Source: Gracilariopsis chorda
Lineage: Eukaryota > Rhodophyta > Florideophyceae > Gracilariales > Gracilariaceae
NCBI GenBank assembly: GCA_003194525.1
Contig: NBIV01000012.1
Location: 372,001-436,000, forward strand
Direction: 5' to 3'
DNA: 64,000 nt
Shown here in pieces: positions 41,291 to 51,500 of this stretch. The first letter of the stretch is position 1; every line of letters starts with the position of its first letter. The notes under the pieces are model-generated. The model saw only the letters and a list, made by a program, of their open reading frames with translations. It made no database searches and was not told where the DNA came from. The translations under genes and the position numbers were made by a program.

Positions 41291-42454
41291 CTAGACAACT
41301 TTCAATCCTGGAAACACCTCGCACAGTTGCGCCCGATTCAAAGACCTTTTTTCTTCGCTCTCAGGGACCCACTGCAACTCAAGTCCGGCAACCTGGCCAC
41401 TTTGCAGTCTTGATATGCGATCCAGTGCACCACGCAATCGACAAATAATTGTGGCGTCTTCGTTATAACAAGCGAGATCTACCCCTGCCGTTGTTGCGAC
41501 AACGAGCGTTACCACCCCATACTCCCCTGACGACTTTGTTGAATTCTTCTGTGCACAGTTCTTGACTCGATCAATGCGATGGGCTTCTATTTCAACGTGC
41601 CCCGCAAATCTCTTTTCAGCACACGCCATGTTTTCTGCAAGGAAGACGTCCACCTTTGGTGCAAACTTTCTTGAATCTTCTAACAGTCGCGCTTCGTCCA
41701 AGAGAAGGTTTGCCGCGCTACGTGTCGCCTCCGCCATGCCCTCGGGGGTCAAGATAATCGCGATCGCCGCAAGTTCTTCCAATTTCTTCATCATTGTTGC
41801 TCTCTCCGGCACGCAAAAAGGAATGTGAATCGAAACAACGGAACAAACATCTTGATCTTCAAGTGTGGATTTATGTACGTTTCGTATTCGTTTTCGAGTT
41901 ACACTTCGAAACAAAACCGAGCCCGAGGTGACGGCGCTGACACTGACAAGTCCTATTGTAGCCGGTCGAATGGACGAAAGTCGTGGATTGCGATGTGGGT
42001 ATATTGTCCGTCTCACTCCAACCGCAGCCCAATCTGGAATTGTATTGACCTGCCCTTGGTAATTCGTAGCGCTGCTAGGCGATGACAAGTTCGGCGACTG
42101 GGGAGCAGATAAGGAGTGACGTTCTTGTTGTGGTTCTGGAAGCACCCGAAGTAGAGTTCCTTCGTGGGTGGTGTCTGTGCCCTCTATATGGAGGCCGGGG
42201 CTGATGTACAGAGGAGCAGTGGTATCTGTCTCGTATTGCATTGCACGTACCGGCATTGGCGGTCTGACTGAGAAGCATGCGAGAGCAGCAAACGCGGCAG
42301 CGAGAAGCGGGGAATTAGACAGCGATGGCTTTTGAGAACACATGCTCAGCGACGGGTGGACAGGTATTGCTTGTTTGTTGGTGATTTCAGACGCGAAGCC
42401 TGCACCTAACGATAACGAGGGAAGAAATGAGCTCGCAAAGGCTTGACAGACCAT
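41291..42454 (-). CDS. DUF1517 plastid protein (FLAP1-like)
   Basis: A 387-residue single-exon protein. The N-terminus looks like a plastid presequence with a second hydrophobic stretch (LLAAAFAALACF, about 51-62). The DUF1517 domain fills about residues 185-387: VVSIHIPFCVPERATMMKKL, LTPEGMAEATRSAANLLLDEARL, then the highly conserved C-terminal part VVTLVVATTAGVDL, TIICRLRGALDRISRLQSGQ, VAGLELQWVPE and SLNRAQL. DUF1517 proteins are conserved in cyanobacteria and plastids; to my recollection the Arabidopsis member FLAP1 tunes photoprotection under fluctuating light. A weakly hydrophobic segment near 163-178 before a basic stretch (RKRIR) may be a membrane anchor. Family assignment is strong; the photoprotective role here is inferred. 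Confidence 0.88.
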   Translation of the reverse strand: MVCQAFASSFLPSLSLGAGFASEITNKQAIPVHPSLSMCSQKPSLSNSPLLAAAFAALACFSVRPPMPVRAMQYETDTTAPLYISPGLHIEGTDTTHEGTLLRVLPEPQQERHSLSAPQSPNLSSPSSATNYQGQVNTIPDWAAVGVRRTIYPHRNPRLSSIRPATIGLVSVSAVTSGSVLFRSVTRKRIRNVHKSTLEDQDVCSVVSIHIPFCVPERATMMKKLEELAAIAIILTPEGMAEATRSAANLLLDEARLLEDSRKFAPKVDVFLAENMACAEKRFAGHVEIEAHRIDRVKNCAQKNSTKSSGEYGVVTLVVATTAGVDLACYNEDATIICRLRGALDRISRLQSGQVAGLELQWVPESEEKRSLNRAQLCEVFPGLKVV

Positions 42455-44059
42455 TGTGCTTTCCCAAGTGTGATTTCCGAACTACCCTGTGACCGTTTCC
42501 TTACTCCGAGGTGTCAAATCTTCTATGCAAAACGCGGAAGCTCTGCTTGAGCTGCACAACGGGGAAGGAGGGCGCAAAGTATCGCCTTCGAGTAACGAGA
42601 TTTTCCTGAAGTAGTCTCTCGGTTTGCGATGTTAAACCACACAGCATGGGTGTGGCCTTCGTGTATTCCACAATTGGTGTAGGCTGTAGCGACTACCCAA
42701 GGTCTGGCGAAAGTTGTGCGTCCTGGGAGGTTGGATTGCCGGAGAACGTGACTGAATGCAAGGGCGGTTTTGCAAGGGGTTAAGGGCCAGTTACAGAAGT
42801 GGCGTCAACTTCAGAAAAAACAAAAGCGCAGGAAGCGCAGTGGCACGCTCAAAATATGTCACTCTGAAGGGTGCACTTGCCGTGATTATGCCAAGTATGG
42901 ACGGCGCAAATGTTTCTAATGAGGCTTATCGCAGCACTTGCGAAGATCTGCTTACAAGCGAAAGGTCGTCGACGCAAATGGCAATCAAGACATTGCCCGT
43001 GGAGCGACGTGCGTTGAGATAGATATTCAGCTAGTGGAGGACATGCAACGAAGCCCAGGCACGGCGGCTGGGTGGAACGAGAGGTGCAAGCTGCAGATTT
43101 GCATCAGAGGCAGGGGGCTCTCAAGCGGCCAAGTGCATCGCTGCAATTGGACGGTATGGGGTTTCTGGTTGCACACGTGAACAGTTACTGTTTAACAGTA
43201 CAGACGCCGTACTACGGAGGTATCATATGGCTATAATTTTTGAAATAATTCATTAGATGAATTCATCAACTAATACGGCTCTCAGCAGTACTCCGTCGAA
43301 CATTGCCACCGACAGATACACGCCCCAGGAGGGGCGAACACCAGCCATTAGCATCTCTACAAAGGGTTACGACTGGACAGTAGATATCTGCGTGGGTTTA
43401 CATATCGTCACAAGAATCGGCAAGTCCGTCATGGTGAGCGAACCTAATGGTCAACGGGAGGACTTTCACACATGGTGCAACGCGTTCCTCCGTCTTGCAA
43501 TTGCCTGTGTTTCCATCTTGTCATGGCCACACAAAAGTCTATCATGATGAGAGAATTACAGCGGTTTCTTTAGTTACTAAGCTCTATTGTCAGTTTGCTG
43601 CCAACTTCAGTGACACCACAGCATACGGCCAAGTACAGAACTGAGGTCTTCCAGAGCATAGCAACTTCGTCGCTACCAGCCATGATGCGCTTCCGAGGCG
43701 GAGGACACAGAGTTTGTGATCTTATCAGTTCCATCCTCAGATTATAGAACGATATTTAGTCAAACGCGCACGACGTAACTGTGCAGCTCGTCCAGGGTGC
43801 AACCGTTTCTCGGAGTACGCCCTCGGCAAGAGTATGTGGGGATACCCTGGTAGCCATCCGTGGTTAGTCTCTTTTTCGGAAAGGGTTGGGTATGCCAGAA
43901 GTGTTGGACATGGAACTGTTGCGATGACGTCGTTCATGCATGCGAGCAAGTAATACGTGAAGAACGGATCTTGGCATGAACAGCGATTATTTCTCTGCAG
44001 ATAATCCGAAAACGACGTCATAATTGTACTAGGGAAGCACGTAGGGTACTGAGAACGTA
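42455..44059. other. Intergenic region, no gene supported
   Basis: Forward frames at 42756-43022 and 43257-43547 have mildly protein-like stretches but no family match, and no splice pair joins them convincingly. The left end is the DUF1517 promoter and the right end the 3' flank of the dehydrogenase. Confidence 0.35.
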
Positions 44060-45442
44060 TCACGCCATCACAACACGTAGACCATTATGTCTAGGGATTT
44101 GATTGCGAGTGTCGATCACAATACCTTTGAAGCCATTTAAGAACGAGTACTTTCCAAAGCAGCTGTGATTCGTCACCAGTATAATCACGTCGTACTTATG
44201 AATCCGTGACGACAGTTCTCCCTTGGTAACACTTTCTTCCATCGCGAGTTGTGGGTGCTTTCTAGTATGACATATAACCGGCACGTAAGGGTCGTGGTAC
44301 TCTACATTAGCTCCGAGCTCGAGCAGTTTTGTCCATACTACAAGCGATGGTGCCTCCCGGATATCGTCCACATTCGGTTTATATGCTATCCCAAGAAGTA
44401 AAACACAGCTTCCTTTCACACACTTCATGTCTTCATTCAATGCATCTTGTGTGCGATCGACAACTCTGAAAGGCATTCGCGTGTTTGTCTTCTCTGCCAA
44501 TTCTATAAAGCTGCAAGGAGTACCAGTTTCCTTCGCCTTCCACGTCAAGTAGAAAGGATCCACTGGTATACAATGTCCCCCGATTCCGGGTCCTGGATTA
44601 AAACGTTGAAAGCCAAAAGGTTTTGTGCCTGCCGCATCTAAAACTTCCCAGATGTCAACGTCCATGCTCTCGAAAACTATCTTCAGCTCATTAACCAGAG
44701 CTATGTTAACAGCTCGGTACGTGTTTTCCAGTAGCTTAGCACATTCCGCAACTCTTGCGGAGGATACGCGAACAGGTTTTTGAAAACCGCCATTCTTGTA
44801 CAACTGTTCCACTAAGATGGAAGACTTCTCGTCTACACCCCCAACCAATTTGGGAATGTCACAAGTCTTGTACTTTTCGTTGGCCGGGTCCTCTCGTTCC
44901 GGGGAGAAGGCCACGAAGTAGTCTTCACCGACCACTAGCGCTGATTTCTCAAGAATTTTTATAAGATCCGTGTCTGTTGCGCCGGGATATGTAGTGGATT
45001 CGAGAACAACAAGAGTGCAAGGTCTCAAAATCTTTGAAATCTGAGATGCTGTCGAAAACACATATGACATGTCTGGCTCATCGTGACTCCCAACCGGGGT
45101 TGGTAAGCAAATAATAAGAACGTGACAACGCTCAAGTTGGTTGAAATCTGTAGTCGGAAAGAAATGATCGGATTCCGAGAGCGTTTTCACTATACCGGTG
45201 TCCATATAGGAAATGTACGATACTCCTCTCTTCAACTTATTTATTTTCTCCGCATCAATATCATACCCAACCACCGAATAACCGGAAGAATGAAGAAGAC
45301 TGGCTAAGGGTAGACCAACATAACCGAGTCCGATTACGCCAATCTGAGCGTTTTTGGACGACAACAAACCAAGTAGTTCATCATAGGGCGTTGCATCGAC
45401 TTCTGCAGTTCTGTTCGACTCCATGCGGGTAGTTAAATGCAT
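44060..45442 (-). CDS. UDP-N-acetylhexosamine 6-dehydrogenase (WbpA/WecC-type)
   Basis: A 460-residue single-exon enzyme of the UDP-glucose/GDP-mannose dehydrogenase superfamily. The NAD fold starts IGVIGLGYVGLPLA (34-47). Catalytic Lys is in AECAKLLENTYRAVNIALVNEL (K236) and the nucleophile Cys in GPGIGGHCIPVDPFYL (C291). The C-terminal NDP-sugar domain has LLLGIAYKPNVDDIREAPS. The GGHCIPVDP loop marks the bacterial UDP-GlcNAc/UDP-ManNAc dehydrogenases and differs from the GGSCFQKD loop of ordinary eukaryotic UDP-glucose dehydrogenase. Predicted reaction: NAD-dependent four-electron oxidation of a UDP-HexNAc to the uronic acid. Absence of introns and the bacterial-type motif suggest acquisition by gene transfer, though many neighbours are also intronless. 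There is no clear organelle presequence; M7 (45424) is an alternative start. Substrate is inferred. Confidence 0.92.
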   Translation of the reverse strand: MHLTTRMESNRTAEVDATPYDELLGLLSSKNAQIGVIGLGYVGLPLASLLHSSGYSVVGYDIDAEKINKLKRGVSYISYMDTGIVKTLSESDHFFPTTDFNQLERCHVLIICLPTPVGSHDEPDMSYVFSTASQISKILRPCTLVVLESTTYPGATDTDLIKILEKSALVVGEDYFVAFSPEREDPANEKYKTCDIPKLVGGVDEKSSILVEQLYKNGGFQKPVRVSSARVAECAKLLENTYRAVNIALVNELKIVFESMDVDIWEVLDAAGTKPFGFQRFNPGPGIGGHCIPVDPFYLTWKAKETGTPCSFIELAEKTNTRMPFRVVDRTQDALNEDMKCVKGSCVLLLGIAYKPNVDDIREAPSLVVWTKLLELGANVEYHDPYVPVICHTRKHPQLAMEESVTKGELSSRIHKYDVIILVTNHSCFGKYSFLNGFKGIVIDTRNQIPRHNGLRVVMA

Positions 45443-46773
45443 TACCAGATCCGTCTGTAGCTTAAGGCCTTGTATCCGTCCTTTCTCTGGAAAATGTGTT
45501 TAGGGAGTTTCTCCTGACGCCACTTTTCTTTGCGAGCCTTTCTAAAGCGAATTTCATTCGCAAGGCGCGAGGATTGAGTCATCAAAATGGTCGTTCCTCG
45601 AAATTAAACACACGACATGGGAGGGTTGCAGAATTCAAATAATGTTACTCCTGGCCGATTTTGTGCTTTATGAGGTACATATTGTGAAGTGTTATACTAA
45701 TCCAGGAAGACAGAGATGTTGCTGCAACTGGAGAGGCAGGAAATACGGAAACCCGAAGCTACTGTGCCCTTCGCAGTATTGCTGTGCGATCAACCTAGAC
45801 AACCGGACAGATTAAGCTTTATCTCGGCCTGCTGGACAGTATGCGCTACATAGCCGAGAAGCGAAAGCTAGCAGTACGGGTTATGTGCGAACCTGTGTTA
45901 AAGTATGCAGAAGGATTCTTCATAGCTGGGATCTCGAAGCACGCACGCTTGTGAATCGCAGATATAACAGTCAGTTTAGCACGGGTGACTGTACACAGAT
46001 CAAGCGCACACGAATGCACTGCTTCACTCATTGTATACTAGGTAGGATAGAATGCCTAGTTGCTATATTAAGGGATCGGAGATACTTCTATCTTAGCAGG
46101 ACGCCCAGAAACTTCTCTCGCCACTGTCTAGTATTACATTGACGGACTTTCTTCTTCGTTCTCTCGACCATGGCAGTTGTTTAATCTACCAAGGGTAGTC
46201 TTGTCTGCCAAACGACAACGCAGCGCATAGAGACCTACGTCTTGCTATGCCCTTCTGGAGCCGACCCAAAGAATGTGCATTTTCTCGAGGTACGTAGGTA
46301 CAGGATGTAGTTCCTGCCCTGATATTTAGAAGAGATACCAGGTGAGCCCCCAAGAAAGACCAACATGAGTGCTGAAGGACATGAGCAGATGCGTATTATC
46401 CTCATTTCTTTAATGGACCAAGGAACATCTACGTTGGCATAGCTTCTACTGTTCTTTGTAGTGAACTCGAATCTATCTAGATCGGCATATTGATCTTAGC
46501 GATTTGGATGTCGCCGAAAGAATATGGCAAGGGTGTCAAAGTCTTAGTAGCTCATATTGAGTTGTGATACAGAGTCATCCTTCCTAGAGCAATACGACGG
46601 AGAGGATCAGACAAGAAACATCACCTGACCCTTCTACGACGGTTAGGACAAAATCTATCTCTTCAAACTTTGTGGTCTGTAGACCTTCCTGCTGATGCGA
46701 ATCACAGAAGATGAAGTGATTCAGAGGACACGCCTGACTTGGGAGCTTGAGGGCTACAACGCTGCTGCCCGTG
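45443..46773. other. Intergenic region, no gene supported
   Basis: Only short unrelated frames on both strands. The left end is the promoter of the UDP-HexNAc dehydrogenase, and the right end is the 3' flank of the GGACT-like gene. Confidence 0.4.
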
Positions 46774-47319
46774 TTATTCCTTAGCTCGGTCGTTTCGGGA
46801 TGCTCGGACGAGATAATGCAGAGCATGCTCCTGCGTGTATTCTTCTATCATAGGCAACTCAAGCAGACGGTTAATAGTCCATTCATGAGCCCATAACGGA
46901 CCGGTGTTGGAGGGATCTCTGAAATAGACATCTGCCTGAACGATTTCATTGGCATGAAGATGCCCTCCATACCCTTCGGAAATATCCATGATAATTACCG
47001 GTATGGCCTTTGTGTAGTAGAACCCAGTATCGACACCCTCGAATTTATCAATGGCGCTTTTTGATTGTTCGTCCAAGAGAAACAGTTCACCTTTCACACT
47101 AAAAGCTTTCTCATGATCAGGCCGATATAGCATAAAGGGGACAGAGAATTGCGTACTGACGACAAGCGGGAAAGCGTTTAGCGTTCGAGCGGTTCCAACA
47201 TAAACCGCATTTTCAGGAATCTGGGGATAGTTTGGAAATCCTCGTTTCAAAGTCCCGTATACGAAGGAAAGAGTCACACTTTGGGGAGAAGCAGTTTCGT
47301 GCTCCTCGACGGCTGCCAT
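46774..47319 (-). CDS. Gamma-glutamylcyclotransferase-like (GGACT/AIG2-like) protein
   Basis: A 181-residue single-exon protein. After a short variable N-terminus comes the family signature VYGTLKRGFPNY (about 20-31), which lines the cyclotransferase pocket, and IDKFEGVDTGFYYTK around 90-104, where the Glu of KFEG (E94) matches the catalytic acid of the fold. GGACT in animals releases free amino acids from gamma-glutamyl-epsilon-lysine left after transglutaminase crosslinks are degraded; plant AIG2-like proteins have less certain roles. The GFPNY form is closest to the GGACT branch rather than ChaC or GGCT. The C-terminal 60 residues extend the domain. No presequence, so probably cytosolic. 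Confidence 0.88.
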   Translation of the reverse strand: MAAVEEHETASPQSVTLSFVYGTLKRGFPNYPQIPENAVYVGTARTLNAFPLVVSTQFSVPFMLYRPDHEKAFSVKGELFLLDEQSKSAIDKFEGVDTGFYYTKAIPVIIMDISEGYGGHLHANEIVQADVYFRDPSNTGPLWAHEWTINRLLELPMIEEYTQEHALHYLVRASRNDRAKE

Positions 47320-48566
47320 GGTTGGCTTCCCGGAGACGTTGACCTTGCTGCGTTTTCCAGAATCCTTTCCTGGCCGGGGTCGCTTGCAGTCTGCAAATCG
47401 TCAGAATTCGATTCGTGATTTCAGGGTGCTCAAAATACAATCCGCAATATGGGTAAGGTTGTCTTTGTATAAGTGTCTTTGCGCCTGCCTTCGTACCTTG
47501 AACACACCGTGGGACCGCAAAACGACTACAACGGCACCAGGGTGATCTGATGAGGAAGTTCATTGCACTCGGTACGACGGTACACAGCTGGGGTGGGGTG
47601 ACATAAGTTTCTGTCGTGCAACAACACTACAGTAAACTTTATCAATATGTTTGTCAGAGTTCCACCTGAGAAGTCTTAGTCAGACACACGAGTAAATTTC
47701 CTTCCTCCCTGTGACATTACTTGGAAGAAACCTTTGCCCGTCTGAGCTACCTGTACCTCCCTACTGCCCCAGGATGTGGACTCTTCACTCGATGTAGCTC
47801 AGTCGGCCCCAGGCCTGACAGTACCGTAGCTCATGCGGTCTCGTGTGCTAATAAAGGAGACCTAATGTGAATATGTCTGCATGAATAGTGGAGCAATTTA
47901 GAGCGATTCATTCTCCAAACTCACGAAGTTCTTACAACTGTTTTCACGTACGATGTGGAATACTTCGATTAAGACAAAACAGCCCTTCGCTTCCATCAAA
48001 AGCGACCTACAGTGTTGTTTAGCGGAAAGGAGCATTAATTTCGTGCTTGTCGTCACATACTAAACCAGAGTTACGCTTGAAAGCCGGCCATTCTTCGCAT
48101 GTGCGCGTTTCGCAAAAAGAAGCACAGCTGTCCCCTTTGGGCCATTTGCTGTTCAAGACGCTCCTGCAAGAGATAGGAAGGTAGATCTCTGTTTTTTTAA
48201 AAAATAAAGCACATGTTTTAGAAGGGTTGTAGGCTACACCGTGCCAGACACCAGGAAGAGATGCGCCCCAAACAGAGCTTGCATCTTCCAGAACATCATC
48301 CAGCCAACCCCGTTTAGGGATACGATCCCTTGCTGTGCATGTCGAGCCCAGCAAGCCTGCTTTTCTGCGCTATCCCTTACCACCCGCATAACTAAACCTC
48401 CAGCTCTTCCAGACAGCCCTAAAAGAATACTTAACTCTGTTTTACTGCTCTAAAGACTAACCAACACCTCTTGACTTAGAAGACACTCCCCTTTCGCTAA
48501 GACGAGTTCTCTGCTAACAACGCCCAACTTGCCCAGCCCGCTGTGTACCTTCTCAATTCTCCAAGT
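47320..48566. other. Divergent region upstream of BIG/UBR4
   Basis: 5' flanks of the GGACT-like gene and of BIG. On the reverse strand at 48019-48354 an exon-like stretch with a strong 3' splice signal occurs (see findings), but no complete gene can be drawn. A segment near 47799 (GTAGCTCAGTCGG) recalls a tRNA D-arm without the rest of a tRNA. Confidence 0.4.
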
Positions 48567-51500
48567 ATGGACAAGCTTTTTGCCGTTCGAGTCCTTGTAC
48601 ATTACTACGACAAGCCAAAAGTCGATCATGAGGCGGTGCGCCGCCTCCTTTCTGCAGCTGGCGTGGAATCCCTAAATCTCCGCTGCACAGATGGCACTAC
48701 AACCAAACTGTCCGACCACGTCAATGCGTCTCATAACACTCGCAAGTCAGTTGCTGAAGTCTTGGGTTCGAGTGGTGCCTCACTGGTACAAGTCGCTTCT
48801 ATCTTTATGTTGGCAGAGGCTAGGGCCGCATCAGATTCTCTATGTACCAGTCCCGGAGAACTCGAAGTTACATGCAGCGCTCTGGAAAGGCTTTTGGACT
48901 TTTTGCATAGAACATCGCCAAGCCACCCAGCACTCGACGTACGGCACTCTGGAAGAATGAAAACTGGGCCCGGAGGATACCGACGAACCCTGTACCGCTT
49001 ATCACGTTCTGCGATATCTGATGCAAGTCAGGTTTCAATACTAAAGGCAGTGAATGCTGTCTTGCGACTTTGCGATGTTGCGACTCACTGCTTGGCTGTT
49101 GTATCCCGTCAGTCCCTTACTTCCAAGGCTTCATGTGAGATCGCGGTGAACTTAAGTACCCGGCTGCTGACCCTTGCGTCATCCTTGTATAACATTCAAC
49201 GGAAAGATTCGAAACCGTCGTTGTCATTCTTCTCTTCTAATTCCCTTCGAACTGCTCTTGTATCGGGAGCTATGCATCTGGGAGCGATAACTGTTGAACA
49301 CGTAACGATTGATGCCATGAGCTGGGTCCAAGTTGCAAACCGGATACTGGTCAACAATGGTAGAACTACAATTACTCCTCGTGTCTCCATTCTGTCTGCA
49401 CTATTTGGTGGTATGTTAGGGAGTGCAAAAAGGTATGAGCAGAGCGAAAGAGATACCAGAAGCACTGAGAGCGCGCTTTGTTTGTTATCAACACTTCACC
49501 TCGTCTTAGAATTAGATATGACACGTGAATCTCAAGACCAACTCAGCTCTAGCAACTCAGGGACAGTTGATATCAATTCGGCTAGCGTGACTGGAAGACA
49601 AGAGCAGCCATCAAACGTCAGTAGCAGTCAGGGTTCACTTTCACAAGCGGCAAGGTCTTTTCTTGGAGAAAGGGTGGTAGCAGCAGAGGAAGATGGTGAT
49701 GAGGGCCGCATTGCCGCTGGTACCGTCTATCACGCATGTGAAGAGTACGCGGAAAGAACAGGGGAAACAGAAGGAATTATTGGGTTGCTGGTTCGTCTTT
49801 TTGAGGCCGCTGGGCGTCATTTCTGCCAGGAATCTGCTGATGAGTCTGTTGTGTCTATCTCAGAAGGCACTTTGCCATGTCCACCAGACGAATCTGATGA
49901 CTGCTCCGAAGACCCTCCGCTCCGACAGGACTTGCCGTTGCTTCCAAGCGATCAAGTTGACATTAGATTCCGCGACCTGTTTGGATATGGCATGGTCAGT
50001 GGATCCCCGAGTGAGGTCTGTTTGGAACAGAACGAAAGGATTGAAATGCACAAAGAAATTGGCGCATTGGCTTTGGATACTCTGGCTAAGTGGCTACAGA
50101 AAGTTCATTCCTTGCGGCGATACAAAGATATAGATGTTATTAATGTTGCACGGCTTGTCTGCAGCAGCGCCAGTATGTTCCTGTTCAATGGTTCGTCTGC
50201 AAGCTACGATTTGCGCGCAGCTATGGTCGATTTCGCTTCTTACATTGGTCCCGAACTAGGCTCTCATATTAAGAGGCATCCCATTAAGATTCAGGAAGAT
50301 CTTATCCAGAATCTGATTAAGAAGCTGCTGGAGACGTGCCAGAGATCAAATCCCATACTATCGGGGATCATAGGATCGTGTCAAACAGAAGCTGTGATAC
50401 AGCTCTTGGTTCTGTTCCAAACACGAGGAAATTTAATTGAAGTCAAGACTGATCGAAATGATGAAGGTCAAGGTCTTCCACCGGATGGTATCCTTTCACT
50501 TATCCTGACCGTAGTTACTGCAGAGAATGCGCTTGTGTTGTTGCGCAAAGTGACAGAGTTCTTGAAGGAATTGTTTGAATCCGAAAAGCTACGAGATACA
50601 CCTGTAAGTCATGTTACTGCGTTATTGTTGTTGTTAAGTTTTTCTACTTCTGTGTCACTCGGTATAGTGGACGGCTTAGACATTCATCGCGTTGCCATTG
50701 CAGCTCTTTTTCATCGTGACACGGATCAAACCCTAGAACCGCTATATCCTGAGGGTTTGCCCGAAAATGAAGATGTGTCAGCACCTCGGATTGGGATGCC
50801 TGTGAGTCTGGAGCGAAAGCGCGTTGTACGAGATATTATCGAAAATGGTCGAGTTCGGGATCTGATAAGGAAGACATTTGCCCTGTTTTGCCCCGAGCTA
50901 GCTAGAGCAATACAGGTTTTGTCAAGCAGCTCTTTCCTTGCATCCGGTGTTGATTACGTTCAAGAAGCGTCAGCGCTGAAGGAAGTGAAGAGCTTTTTTC
51001 ACTTATACTGGTCTGCGATGATGGTCACCAAAGTTTTGCATTCAGTAGAAGTCCTTGAAGATAATTGTTCGCAAACATGTGCCACTTCTCAAGAGGAATT
51101 TACCAGCATGGAAGTATTATCTCCGTTTGTGATTGAGCAAGCATCAAGAAATCCGAAGGTATATAGTGAAATGGAGAAGTTCTTGCGGGACAAGCAATCG
51201 TCTACAATTGCTATGCTCTACCCAATAGACTGCACAGTATTATACCATTGCTCTCAGCGCGAATCTCAAACCAAAGATTCAAAGTGGCTTCTCAGTTCAG
51301 TGATTCGTACTTGTGTGGATTGCATAGAAAATACTACGTACAAGGACGTGCCGGAGAACTACATACACCTTCTTCATTCATTCCAAAAGTCTCCACTTGA
51401 AGACATAAGGGGGGCAAGGCAAGAAGCCAATGACCGCAGAAAAATCTTTGCTCGGAACGCCAAAGAAATTCCTGTTTGTGCAGCGATTCAACTTGCCATG

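Noticed and set aside
42756-43180. Overlapping forward frames with protein-like segments
   Set aside because: Frames overlap out of phase, no family match, and no splice pair with CTAAC joins them.
47799-47860. GTAGCTCAGTCGG resembling a tRNA D-arm
   Set aside because: No T-arm or acceptor pairing follows at the right distance.
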